From: Oscillospiraceae bacterium | Lineage (GTDB): Bacteria; Bacillota; Clostridia; Oscillospirales; Oscillospiraceae | Length of the DNA: 64,000 nucleotides | Assembly (NCBI GenBank): GCA_016293265.1 | Contig: JAEDEN010000001.1 | Location: forward strand, 25,083 to 89,082 | Direction: 5' to 3' | Shown: in pieces, positions 35,434 through 43,527 of the stretch | Position numbering within the stretch: the stretch's first letter is position 1 | How the letters are laid out: each line of letters starts with the position of its first letter | The notes under the pieces: model-generated | What the model saw: only the letters and a program-made list of their open reading frames with translations | Told to the model about the DNA's origin: nothing | The model's database searches: none | Position numbers and translations under genes: made by a program

Positions 35434-36873
35434 ATGGCAGTTTTGAATCATCTGGAGCCCCGGAAGGTCTTTTCTTTCTTTGAGGAGCTCTGCGCCATTC
35501 CCCACGGCAGCGGCAACACCCGGCAGATCTCCGATTACCTGGTGGACTTTGCCGCCCAGCGCGGCCTGGAGGCTTATCAGGACGCGCTGAATAATGTCAT
35601 CATCATCAAGGAGGCTACGCCGGGTTATGAATCCGCCGCCCCCGTCATCCTCCAGGGCCATATGGATATGGTCTGCGAAAAGACCGCCGGCTGCCCGAAG
35701 GACATGGAGCGGGAGGGGCTGGAGCTGGTGGTGGAGGGAGATACCATCTACGCCAGGGACACCACTCTGGGCGGCGACGACGGGATTGCCGTGGCCATGG
35801 GCCTGGCCATCCTGGATTCCAACGACCTGAGCCATCCCCGCCTGGAGGTCATCTTCACCGTGGATGAGGAGACGGGGATGCAGGGGGCCATGGAGCTGGA
35901 CGTATCCATGCTTCGCGGCCGGCGGATGCTGAACCTGGACTCCGAGGCGGAAGGGGTTTTCACCGTGAGCTGCGCCGGCGGCAATATGAGCCGCTGCACC
36001 CTGCCTGTCAGCCGGGAGGCTTACGGTGGGGAAACGGCTGTCATCACGGTGGGCGGCCTGGACGGGGGACACTCCGGCGTGGAGATCCACAAGGGCCGGG
36101 GCAACGCCTGTATGCTCCTGGGCCGGGTGCTGGCTGCGGCGGCAAAGGAAACGGAGCTTCGCATCGTGTCTGTTTCCGGCGGATTGAAGGATAACGCCAT
36201 CCCCCGGGAAGCCGTTGCCGTCGTTGCGGCGGCGGACGTGGGGGAGGTGGAAGCGGCTGTGAGAAAGATGGACGCCGCGCTGAAAAACGAGTACCGCGTG
36301 ACGGACGGGGGGGTGTTCGTCACCTGCGATGCCGGAAAGAAGGAGACGGCGCCTATGGACGCCGGCTCCACCCGCCGCCTTTTGGCCCTGCTCACCTGCG
36401 CACCTAACGGCGTCCAGGCCATGAGCGCCGGAATCCCCGGGCTGGTGCAGACCTCACTGAATCTGGGTGTTCTGAAGACCGGGGAGGAACAGGTGGAGGC
36501 CACCTTCTGCGTGCGCAGCAGCGTGGAGAGCCAGAAGACGATGCTGGTACACCGTCTGGAGTGCCTGATGGAAGCCCTGGGGGGCAGTGTGAAGGTCTCC
36601 GGCGACTATCCCGGCTGGGAATACCGCAGCGAATCCCCACTGCGGGAGCTGATGGCGGAGGTCTACCGGGAACAATACGGCAAGGAACCCGTCATCGAGG
36701 CGATCCACGCGGGACTTGAGTGCGGCCTTTTCGCCGGAAAGCTCCCCGGCCTGGACTGCGTGTCCGTGGGTCCGGACCTCACCGAGATTCACACCACCCG
36801 GGAGCGGATGCACATCGCTTCCGTCCAGCGCCTGTGGGCGATGGTGGTGGAGACACTGAAACGAATGAAATGA
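35434..36873 (+). CDS. pepD: Aminoacyl-histidine dipeptidase (PepD, M20 family)
   Basis: 479 residues. Metal-site motifs: GHMDMVCEK, then DTTLGGDDGIAVA, then TVDEETGMQGA and the C-terminal EIHTTRERMH. PepD is a cytosolic zinc dipeptidase with broad action, including carnosine. GGAGCGAGCG precedes the ATG. A strong terminator follows. Confidence 0.95.
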   Translation: MAVLNHLEPRKVFSFFEELCAIPHGSGNTRQISDYLVDFAAQRGLEAYQDALNNVIIIKEATPGYESAAPVILQGHMDMVCEKTAGCPKDMEREGLELVVEGDTIYARDTTLGGDDGIAVAMGLAILDSNDLSHPRLEVIFTVDEETGMQGAMELDVSMLRGRRMLNLDSEAEGVFTVSCAGGNMSRCTLPVSREAYGGETAVITVGGLDGGHSGVEIHKGRGNACMLLGRVLAAAAKETELRIVSVSGGLKDNAIPREAVAVVAAADVGEVEAAVRKMDAALKNEYRVTDGGVFVTCDAGKKETAPMDAGSTRRLLALLTCAPNGVQAMSAGIPGLVQTSLNLGVLKTGEEQVEATFCVRSSVESQKTMLVHRLECLMEALGGSVKVSGDYPGWEYRSESPLRELMAEVYREQYGKEPVIEAIHAGLECGLFAGKLPGLDCVSVGPDLTEIHTTRERMHIASVQRLWAMVVETLKRMK

Positions 36874-36924
36874 CGTGCCGGGACGGTCAAAACCCCAGAG
36901 GATCGGGGGAAGGCCGTTGCGAAC

Positions 36925-36965
36925 GACGGAGTGGCGAAGCGAAAGCGGCGCCGCTCCGTCTTTTT
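36925..36965 (+). terminator. Terminator of pepD
   Basis: Stem GACGGAG...CTCCGTC (36925-36931 and 36954-36960), extended by GGCG/CGCC inside, then T5. Confidence 0.9.
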
Positions 36966-37049
36966 ATCCCGATGGGCTTCAGAGCCAAAAGGATCATCCC
37001 GGAAGGGGAAAAGCCCCTGGGGCGGTTCATAAAAAAGGAAAAGAAACCA

Positions 37050-37104
37050 TTGACAGGAAGTAAAATCAGTGCTATATATAATCATATAAACCAATTGTGT
37101 TTAT
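37050..37104 (+). promoter_or_regulatory. metY promoter with candidate Rrf2 operator
   Basis: -35 TTGACA (37050-37055), 17-bp spacer, -10 TATATA (37073-37078). Overlapping the start region is ATATAAACC (37084-37092), whose ATAAAC pairs with GTTTAT (37099-37104) as a perfect inverted repeat, 7-bp centre. The same ATATAAACC word recurs at the same place in the cysK promoter. Confidence 0.75.
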
Positions 37105-37131
37105 GGGTAATTAGAGGGGAGGACAGAACGG

Positions 37132-37248
37132 ATGACGAACATTCTGGGACGGCTGCTGCGCAGCAATTTCCGCTGTGGACGAATGCTGTACTCCCGGACA
37201 AGTGATATGGCCGGGCGCACCGTCATGCTCTGTTTGCGCCCCTGGTGA
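37132..37248 (+). CDS. Leader peptide of metY (38 residues)
   Basis: ATG at 37132 follows GGGGAGG (37116-37122) at ideal distance, so this short frame should be translated well. The peptide has four Met (1, 18, 26, 32), two Cys (15, 34), seven Arg, and ends RTVMLCLRPW. It has no membrane or domain features. Its last codons lie in a hairpin that competes with a downstream terminator. I read it as a regulatory leader, not a functional protein; this is inference from layout. Confidence 0.7.
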   Translation: MTNILGRLLRSNFRCGRMLYSRTSDMAGRTVMLCLRPW

Positions 37249-37304
37249 AAAGCCGCACCGCCATACCTCTTGCCCGGGAGCTGACCGTCAGCCCCGGCTT
37301 TTTT
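37213..37304 (+). promoter_or_regulatory. Candidate transcription attenuator of metY
   Basis: Hairpin 1: GGGCGCA (37213-37219) with TGCGCCC (37235-37241), covering leader codons 28-36, with Met32 and Cys34 codons in the loop. Terminator: CCGGG-A-GCTGA (37274-37284) with TCAGC-CCCGG (37288-37297) and T6 (37299-37304). The 3' side of hairpin 1 (CCCCTGG, 37239-37245) can pair imperfectly with CCGGGAG (37274-37280), which would break the terminator. This is the 1:2 / 2:3 / 3:4 logic of ribosome-mediated attenuation. Confidence 0.6.
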
Positions 37305-37336
37305 ATTTCAAAAAAATATTGAGAGAGGTATTTACC

Positions 37337-38620
37337 ATGAGTAACTATAGATTCGAGACTTTGCAGCTTCATGTGGGCCAGGAGCAGCCCGACCCCACCA
37401 CCGATGCCCGGGCCGTACCCATTTACCAGACCACTTCTTACGTGTTCCGCAATTCCGCCCACGCCGCTGCCCGCTTCGGCCTGGCGGACGCCGGCAACAT
37501 CTACGGCCGCCTGACCAATTCCACTCAGGATGTGCTGGAAAAGCGGCTGACTGCCCTGGAGGGCGGCGTGGCCGCCCTGGCCCTGGCCTCCGGCGCCGCG
37601 GCCATCACCTACGCCATCCAGGCCCTGGCCCAGGCCGGGGATCACATTGTGGCCCAGAAGACCATCTACGGCGGCAGCTATAACCTGCTGGCCCACACCC
37701 TGCCCCAGTATGGTATTTCCACCACCTTTGTGAATGCCCATAACCTGGCAGAAGTGGAGAACGCCATCCAGCCCAATACCAAGGCTGTCTATCTGGAGAC
37801 TCTGGGCAACCCCAATTCCGATATCCCTGATATCGACGCCATCGCCGCCATCGCCCATCGGCACGGCCTGCCCCTGGTGATCGACAACACCTTCGGCACT
37901 CCCTATCTCATCCGCCCCATTGAGCACGGCGCCGATATCGTGGTCCACTCCGCCACCAAGTTCATCGGCGGCCACGGCACCACCCTGGGCGGCATCATCG
38001 TGGACAGCGGGAAGTTCGACTGGAAGGCCAGCGGAAAGTACGCTCCCATCGCCGCCCCCAATCCCAGCTATCACGGCGTTTCCTTCGTGGACGCCGCCGG
38101 CCCTGCCGCCTTCGTCACCTACATCCGTGCCATCCTCCTGCGGGATACCGGCGCCACCATTTCTCCCTTCAATGCGTTCCTGCTGCTCCAGGGTGTGGAG
38201 ACCCTCTCTCTGCGGCTGGACCGTCACGCCGAGAACACCAAGAAAGTAGTGGAGTACCTGGCGAACCATCCCCAGGTGGAGCATGTGAACCACCCCAGCC
38301 TGCCCGACCATCCCGACCACGCCCTGTACGAGAAATATTTCCCCAATGGCGGCGCGTCCATCTTTACCTTCGAGATCAAGGGAGGACAGGCCGAGGCCCA
38401 CAAGTTCATCGACAGCCTGGAGATTTTCTCCCTGCTGGCTAACGTGGCGGACGTGAAGTCACTGGTGATCCACCCCGCCACCACCACCCACTCCCAGCTC
38501 ACCCCGGAGGAGCTGCTGGATCAGGGGATCAAGCCCAACACCATCCGCCTCTCCATCGGCACCGAGCATATTGACGATATCATCGCCGACCTGGAGAAGG
38601 GCTTTGCCGCGGTAAAATAA
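37337..38620 (+). CDS. metY: O-acetylhomoserine sulfhydrylase (MetY)
   Basis: 427 residues, Cys/Met-metabolism PLP family. It begins YRFETLQLHVGQEQPDP, has the IYQTTSYVF and YGRLTNSTQ segments typical of OAH sulfhydrylases (longer than cystathionine synthases), and the PLP lysine Lys208 in HSATKFIGGHG. It makes homocysteine from O-acetylhomoserine and sulfide, which the downstream methionine synthases can use. GAGAGG precedes the ATG at 37337. Confidence 0.96.
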   Translation: MSNYRFETLQLHVGQEQPDPTTDARAVPIYQTTSYVFRNSAHAAARFGLADAGNIYGRLTNSTQDVLEKRLTALEGGVAALALASGAAAITYAIQALAQAGDHIVAQKTIYGGSYNLLAHTLPQYGISTTFVNAHNLAEVENAIQPNTKAVYLETLGNPNSDIPDIDAIAAIAHRHGLPLVIDNTFGTPYLIRPIEHGADIVVHSATKFIGGHGTTLGGIIVDSGKFDWKASGKYAPIAAPNPSYHGVSFVDAAGPAAFVTYIRAILLRDTGATISPFNAFLLLQGVETLSLRLDRHAENTKKVVEYLANHPQVEHVNHPSLPDHPDHALYEKYFPNGGASIFTFEIKGGQAEAHKFIDSLEIFSLLANVADVKSLVIHPATTTHSQLTPEELLDQGIKPNTIRLSIGTEHIDDIIADLEKGFAAVK

Positions 38621-38632
38621 GGATCCGCGCAG

Positions 38633-38672
38633 TCAAGGGGGACGCCCACTGAAATAGTGGACGCCCCCCTTG
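38633..38672. repeat. Inverted repeat between convergent metY and rrf2
   Basis: TCAAGGGGG...CCCCCTTGA outer arms and CCACT/AGTGG inner arms. No T-tail; likely marks the ends of both transcripts. Confidence 0.5.
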
Positions 38673-38736
38673 AGCCGGTTTGAACTTCAAATGTGCCTGG
38701 TGGATAAGGAGCAGGGATGCTCCTGTTTGTTTGCGG

Positions 38737-39168
38737 TCAGATCATGTAGTAATCTCCGGCAGTGCCGGACCGCATCAGATCTGCCACCGTGATATTGTTC
38801 AGATAATCATTGATGACCTTGTCAAGCCCCTGCCACATGGACAGCGTGCGGCATTCTGCCATTTTGGGACAGACCTTTGCACCATGGCCCAGGCAGGAGA
38901 CGGGGGCCAGGGATTCTTCCGTCAGGCGCAGAATGCTGCCGACAGTATATTCATCAGGTGCTTTGGTCAGACGGTATCCGCCGCCCTTGCCGCGCAGTCC
39001 GCTGAGAAGGTCCGCCTTTACAAGGAGCTTTATGATGCTCTCCAGATATTTTTCAGAGATTTCCTGCCGCTCCGCCACCTCTTTCAGCGGGATATAGCCC
39101 TCTGTTTGGTGCTCTGCAAGATCGATCATGACCCGCAGTGCATACCGGCCTTTTGTAGAAATCAGCAT
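38737..39168 (-). CDS. Rrf2-family regulator with IscR-like cysteines
   Basis: 143 residues. The winged-helix N-terminus (MLISTKGRYALRVMIDLAEH, then ISEKYLESIIKLL and GLRGKGGGYRL) is classic Rrf2. Cys92, Cys100 and Cys106 (SCLGHGAKVCPKMAEC) sit where IscR binds its iron-sulfur cluster; CymR, the cysteine regulator of Bacillus, lacks these. Placed between metY and divergent cysK, it probably controls sulfur genes, sensing cluster or cysteine status. GGAGG precedes the ATG. Confidence 0.9.
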   Translation of the reverse strand: MLISTKGRYALRVMIDLAEHQTEGYIPLKEVAERQEISEKYLESIIKLLVKADLLSGLRGKGGGYRLTKAPDEYTVGSILRLTEESLAPVSCLGHGAKVCPKMAECRTLSMWQGLDKVINDYLNNITVADLMRSGTAGDYYMI

Positions 39169-39189
39169 TCAGGGTGCCTCCAGTTCTTG

Positions 39190-39227
39190 ATAAACCTATT
39201 ATACAATATGGTTAATAGGAAAATCAA
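39190..39227 (-). promoter_or_regulatory. rrf2 promoter flanked by ATAAACC/GGTTAAT arms
   Basis: Minus strand -35 TTGATT (39222-39227), 18-bp spacer, -10 TATAAT (39198-39203). ATAAACC (39190-39196) and GGTTAAT (39210-39216) face each other around the -10, as expected for autoregulation. Confidence 0.65.
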
Positions 39228-39249
39228 CGGGATTTTTTTGAATTCTCTA

Positions 39250-39289
39250 TTGACAAATTCCATTCTCAGCCTTATAATCCATATAAACC
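39250..39289 (+). promoter_or_regulatory. cysK promoter with ATATAAACC element
   Basis: Consensus -35 TTGACA (39250-39255), 17-bp spacer, -10 TATAAT (39273-39278), then ATATAAACC (39281-39289) just after the -10, as at metY. Confidence 0.85.
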
Positions 39290-39311
39290 CACCGGAAAGG
39301 TTGGTATTAGA

Positions 39312-39356
39312 ATGAAGACATACACATCTCCGTTCCGATGTTGCCGGTGCCGTTGA
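39312..39356 (+). CDS. Cysteine-rich leader peptide upstream of cysK (14 residues)
   Basis: ATG at 39312 follows GGAAAGG (39294-39300). It reads [14 protein letters not shown] and stops at 39354-39356, 58 bases before cysK. Three of the last five residues are Cys, a composition expected by chance only rarely and known from cysteine-responsive leader peptides in other phyla. The Cys codons can pair with GGCAA (39367-39371) downstream. No terminator follows before cysK. Confidence 0.6.
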   Translation: MKTYTSPFRCCRCR

Positions 39357-39414
39357 CCGAATGAGAGGCAAGCCACAAAAAACAACAACGACCGCATATT
39401 GGGAGGAATATACA

Positions 39415-40347
39415 ATGAGCAATATTTATACATCCGCAGATCAACTGATCGGAAAGACTCCGCTGCTGGAACTGGTTCACATTGAGAAGAATGAGGGCCT
39501 GGAAGCCCGCATCCTGGGCAAGCTGGAATACTTCAACCCCGCCGGCAGCGTGAAGGACCGCATCGCCAAGGCCATGATTGACGACGCGGAGGCCAGCGGC
39601 AAGCTGAAGCCCGGCTCCGTCATTATCGAGCCCACCTCCGGCAATACCGGCATCGGCCTTGCTTCCGTGGCCGCCGCCCGGGGCTACCGCATTATTATCG
39701 TCATGCCGGAGACCATGAGCGTGGAGCGCCGCCAGCTGATGAAGGCCTACGGCGCTGAGCTGGTGCTCACCGAGGGCGCCAAGGGCATGAAGGGCGCCAT
39801 CGCAAAGGCGGATGAGCTGGCAAAGGAGATCCCTAACAGCTTCATCCCCGGCCAATTTGTGAACCCCGCCAACCCCGCCGTTCACAGGGCCACCACCGGA
39901 CCCGAGATCTGGGAGGATACGGACGGTAAGGTGGATATTTTTGTGGCGGGCGTGGGCACCGGCGGCACTGTCACCGGTACCGGCGAGTATCTGAAGAGCC
40001 AGAACCCCAACGTGAAGGTGGTAGCTGTGGAGCCCGCCGGGTCCCCCGTGCTGAGCAAAGGTACCCCCGGCGCCCATAAGATCCAGGGCATCGGCGCAGG
40101 CTTTGTGCCTGATGTACTGAATACCGCCGTCTATGATGAGATCATCGCAGTGGAGAACGAGGCCGCCTTTGCCACGGGCAGGAAAATCGGCAAATCTGAG
40201 GGCGTACTGGTGGGCATCTCCTCCGGCGCAGCCGTGTGGGCCGCCATTGAGCTTGCCAAGCGTCCGGAGAACAAGGGCAAGACCATTGTGGCCCTGCTGC
40301 CCGACACGGGTGACCGCTACCTCTCCACCCCGCTCTTTGCCGACTGA
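39415..40347 (+). CDS. cysK: Cysteine synthase (O-acetylserine sulfhydrylase)
   Basis: 310 residues. The PLP lysine is Lys47 in NPAGSVKDR; the substrate loop [11 protein letters not shown] and the phosphate loop [10 protein letters not shown] are present. It makes cysteine from O-acetylserine and sulfide. Start at ATG 39415, after GGGAGGA; an earlier in-frame ATG at 39361 lacks a ribosome site. In Bacillus, CysK also binds the Rrf2-type CymR; here the divergent rrf2 gene invites the same idea, unproven. Confidence 0.97.
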   Translation: MSNIYTSADQLIGKTPLLELVHIEKNEGLEARILGKLEYFNPAGSVKDRIAKAMIDDAEASGKLKPGSVIIEPTSGNTGIGLASVAAARGYRIIIVMPETMSVERRQLMKAYGAELVLTEGAKGMKGAIAKADELAKEIPNSFIPGQFVNPANPAVHRATTGPEIWEDTDGKVDIFVAGVGTGGTVTGTGEYLKSQNPNVKVVAVEPAGSPVLSKGTPGAHKIQGIGAGFVPDVLNTAVYDEIIAVENEAAFATGRKIGKSEGVLVGISSGAAVWAAIELAKRPENKGKTIVALLPDTGDRYLSTPLFAD

Positions 40348-40362
40348 TCAACAGACGATTTG

Positions 40363-40393
40363 GGCCACCGCCTAAAAAGCGGTGGCCTATTCT
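40363..40393 (+). terminator. Terminator of cysK
   Basis: Stem GGCCACCGC (40363-40371) and GCGGTGGCC (40379-40387), then TATTCT. Confidence 0.85.
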
Positions 40394-40447
40394 ATCCCGG
40401 CAGGAAGGAGGCCGGATCCGGTTTCATTTTTCGAGCGGGTTACGGAC

Positions 40448-40476
40448 TGTACAACGGCGCAAGGATCCTGTATAAT
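40448..40476 (+). promoter_or_regulatory. Promoter of the methionine synthase operon
   Basis: -35 TGTACA (40448-40453), 17-bp spacer, -10 TATAAT (40471-40476). No cobalamin or SAM riboswitch is seen in the short leader. Confidence 0.75.
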
Positions 40477-40514
40477 AAGCATAATTATGCGTGATCGGCA
40501 GGGAGGTGGTACCC

Positions 40515-41174
40515 ATGAGGCCGGATGTGGAGGAAGCCCTGCGCTATCTTGGCGCGGGAAGCGGAGTGCAGGAAGACCTGCGGCAAAAAACGGAAGCAGT
40601 GGCCGGGGAGCTTGCCGCCGCCCTGCAGCCGCGGTATACGTATCAGGTTTTTGACCTGCAGCGCAGAGGGGAAGAAATACGGCTCTCCCCCACGGCGATC
40701 GTTCTGACCGGCCGCACCGCGGGGCGGATGCTGGCGCAGTGCAGCCGGGCGGCGGTGCTGGCTTGCACGCTGGGGGCGGAGTTTGACGCAATGCTGCGGA
40801 AAGAGCAGGTCCGCGATATCTCCCGCGCGGTGATTCTGGACGCCTGCGGCAGCGCCCTGGTGGAAAGGGGCTGCGACGAGGCGGAAGGGGAGATCGCCGC
40901 CCGGTTTCCAGGCCTCTATCTGACGGACCGGTTCAGCCCGGGATATGGGGACCTGCCCCTGGCGCTGCAGCCGTCCATCTGCGCCCTGCTGGACACGCCC
41001 CGGCGGCTGGGCATCCATGTGACCGGGAGCTTCCTGATGAATCCGGGCAAGTCTGTCACCGCGGTGATCGGCCTGTCGGACAGGCCCCAGATGGCCCGCA
41101 TCCGGGGCTGCGCATGGTGCTCCATGAGGGAGATATGCACACTTCGCAAAGGAGGAAAGAGCTGTGCGCTCTGA
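40515..41174 (+). CDS. Methionine synthase reactivation-domain protein
   Basis: 219 residues. It resembles the MetH C-terminal activation domain as a free protein: TDRFSPGYGDLPLALQ near residue 140-155 matches the RxSxGYxxxPD-type SAM-binding segment. It ends with a Cys-rich tail (CAWCSMREICTL). It would reductively methylate the inactive cob(II)alamin of the methionine synthase encoded next. ATG at 40515 follows GGGAGG. It overlaps metH by 11 bases. Confidence 0.87.
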   Translation: MRPDVEEALRYLGAGSGVQEDLRQKTEAVAGELAAALQPRYTYQVFDLQRRGEEIRLSPTAIVLTGRTAGRMLAQCSRAAVLACTLGAEFDAMLRKEQVRDISRAVILDACGSALVERGCDEAEGEIAARFPGLYLTDRFSPGYGDLPLALQPSICALLDTPRRLGIHVTGSFLMNPGKSVTAVIGLSDRPQMARIRGCAWCSMREICTLRKGGKSCAL

Positions 41175-43527
41175 TTTTTTGAAAGACCGTATCGTCATCC
41201 TGGACGGCGCGATGGGCACCGTCCTCCAACAAAAGGGCCTGCCCCCCGGCGGCCAGCCGGAACTGCTGAACCTGACGGAGCCGACGCTGCTGGGCTCCAT
41301 CTACCGGGAGTATATCGCCGCGGGCAGCCAGGTGCTGTACGCCAACACCTTCGGGGCAAACGGCTTGAAGCTGAGCCGCACCGGCCACAGTGTGGAAGAG
41401 GTCATCGGCGCCGCCGTGGCGATTGCGAAGGAGGCTGCCGCGGGGACGGATGTCCGGGTGGCGCTGGATATGGGACCTTTGGGAGAACTGCTGGAGCCCA
41501 TAGGAAGCCTGCCTTTCGAGGGTGCCTACGAGCTGTTCCGGGAGATGGCGGTGGCCGGAGAACGGGCCGGCGCCGATCTGGTGGCCATAGAGACGATGAC
41601 GGACCTCTATGAGGCAAAGGCCGCGCTGCTGGCAGTCAAGGAGAACACGGCCCTGCCGGTGCTGGTCACTATGTCCTTTGAGGAGCGGGGACGTACCTTT
41701 ACCGGCTGTACCGTGGCCTCCATGGCCCGGACGCTGGAGGGCCTGGGGGCGGATGCCATCGGCCTGAACTGCTCTCTGGGGCCGGACCTGCTGGCCCCGC
41801 TGCTGAAGGAGCTGTGTGAGAATACCCGGCTGCCGGTGGTGGCAAAGCCCAACGCGGGCCTGCCGGACCCGGTGGACGGCCATTATGATATGGGGCCGGA
41901 GGCATTCGCACAGGCACTGGCACCGTGTTTGGAGGCGGGCGTCACCATCTTTGGCGGCTGCTGCGGCACCTCGCCGGAATATATCAGGAGACTGAGGGCT
42001 GCCCTGGAAGGGAAGCCGCCTGCCCCGCGGCGGTATGACGCGGCGGGCTTTGTCTGTACGCCGGTCACGCCGAAACGGCTGGACGGCGTCCGGGTCATCG
42101 GAGAGCGCATCAATCCCACCGGCAAGAAGCGCTTCCAGCAGGCGCTGCTGGAGGAGGATCTGGATTATATCCTGGATGTAGCGATCCAGCAAGAGGACGC
42201 GGGAGCGGACATCCTGGATGTGAACGTTGGCTACCCCGGTGTGGACGAGGTGGATATGCTGCCCCGGGTGGTAAAAAAGCTGCAAAGCGCCGTTTCCCTG
42301 CCGCTGCAGTTGGATTCCTCCAATCCGGACGCGCTGGAGGCGGGATTGCGGGTCTATAACGGCAAGGCGGCTGTGAATTCTGTCAACGGTGAGATGGCGG
42401 TGCTGGAGCGGGTGCTGCCCATCGTGAAGAAATACGGGGCCTGCGTGGTGGGGCTGGCCCTGGACAAGGGAGGAATTCCCCGGACGGCGGAGGGCCGGGT
42501 GGCCATCGCCCGCCGGATCCTGGATGCCGCTCTGGCCTATGGGATTCCGAGGGAGGACGTTTGGATCGATTGCCTGACGCTTACCGTTTCCGCCCAGCAG
42601 GAACAGGCGGCGGAAACCCTGCGGGCGGTGCGGACTGTCAGGGAGGAACTGGGCCTGCAGACCGTATTGGGAGTGTCCAACATCTCCTTCGGCCTACCCA
42701 ACAGGCCTCTCGTCACGCAGAATTTCCTGATCCAGGCCATGGGCGCCGGGCTGACGCTGCCCATCATCAATCCCAATCAAAAGGAGATGATGGATGCGGT
42801 GGCGGCCTTCCGGGTGCTCTCGGGAGAGGACACCCAGTGCCGGGACTATGTGGCCCGGTTTGCCGGCGAGACGGCGGCAGTGCAGGCTGCACCGGGGAAA
42901 CATACCGATCTGACTTTGGACGACGCCGTCATCAAGGGGTTAAAGGCCGACGCCGGGAAGCTGGCAAGGTTGGCTCTGGAAACGGAGAGTGAGCTTGACC
43001 TGGTGGAGCGCCACCTGATCCCGGCTCTGGACCGGGTGGGGGAGGAATATGAGCGGGGAAAGCTGTTCCTGCCCCAACTGCTCAGCGCCGCCCAGGCGGC
43101 CCAGTCCGTTTTTGAGGTCATCCGGGCCTCCATCGCGGAGAAGGGCGAAGCCCCGCTGAAGAAAGGCCGGCTGCTGATTGCCACAGTACAGGGAGACATC
43201 CATGACATCGGAAAGAACATCGTCAAGACGGTGCTGGAGAACTACGGGTATGAGGTCGTCGACCTGGGCCGGGATGTGCCGCCGGAGGCCATCGTGAAGG
43301 CGGTGGTGGAGGAGAGAATCCGGCTGGTGGGATTGTCCGCCCTGATGACCACTACTTTACCTGCCATGGAGGAGACTATCCGGCAGCTTCGTGCCCTGCC
43401 GGACCCGCCGGTGACGTTTGTGGGCGGCGCGGTGGTGACGCCGGAATATGCCAGGAAAATGAATGCGGACTATTATTCCAAAGACGCCCGCCAGTCCGTT
43501 GAGATCGCAAGGAAGGTGTTGGGATGA
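41164..43527 (+). CDS. metH: Cobalamin-dependent methionine synthase lacking the activation domain
   Basis: 787 residues. Domain order: homocysteine-binding barrel (about 1-290) with zinc ligands Cys203, Cys266 and Cys267; pterin-binding barrel (310-570, RVIGERINPTGKKRF); cap and B12 domains (580-787) with the cobalt-ligating His680 in GDIHDIGKN. The usual C-terminal reactivation domain is absent and is supplied by the gene before it. Start is GTG at 41164 after GGAGGAAAGAG. It joins homocysteine from MetY with methyl-THF from the following gene. Confidence 0.96.
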   Translation: MRSDFLKDRIVILDGAMGTVLQQKGLPPGGQPELLNLTEPTLLGSIYREYIAAGSQVLYANTFGANGLKLSRTGHSVEEVIGAAVAIAKEAAAGTDVRVALDMGPLGELLEPIGSLPFEGAYELFREMAVAGERAGADLVAIETMTDLYEAKAALLAVKENTALPVLVTMSFEERGRTFTGCTVASMARTLEGLGADAIGLNCSLGPDLLAPLLKELCENTRLPVVAKPNAGLPDPVDGHYDMGPEAFAQALAPCLEAGVTIFGGCCGTSPEYIRRLRAALEGKPPAPRRYDAAGFVCTPVTPKRLDGVRVIGERINPTGKKRFQQALLEEDLDYILDVAIQQEDAGADILDVNVGYPGVDEVDMLPRVVKKLQSAVSLPLQLDSSNPDALEAGLRVYNGKAAVNSVNGEMAVLERVLPIVKKYGACVVGLALDKGGIPRTAEGRVAIARRILDAALAYGIPREDVWIDCLTLTVSAQQEQAAETLRAVRTVREELGLQTVLGVSNISFGLPNRPLVTQNFLIQAMGAGLTLPIINPNQKEMMDAVAAFRVLSGEDTQCRDYVARFAGETAAVQAAPGKHTDLTLDDAVIKGLKADAGKLARLALETESELDLVERHLIPALDRVGEEYERGKLFLPQLLSAAQAAQSVFEVIRASIAEKGEAPLKKGRLLIATVQGDIHDIGKNIVKTVLENYGYEVVDLGRDVPPEAIVKAVVEERIRLVGLSALMTTTLPAMEETIRQLRALPDPPVTFVGGAVVTPEYARKMNADYYSKDARQSVEIARKVLG

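Noticed and set aside
36966..37336. SAM (S-box) riboswitch or T-box upstream of metY
   Set aside because: The leader lacks the S-box core and T-box sequence; short ORF and hairpins explain it better.
40394..40514. Cobalamin riboswitch upstream of the methionine synthase operon
   Set aside because: The transcript leader is only about 30 bases; no B12-box is seen.
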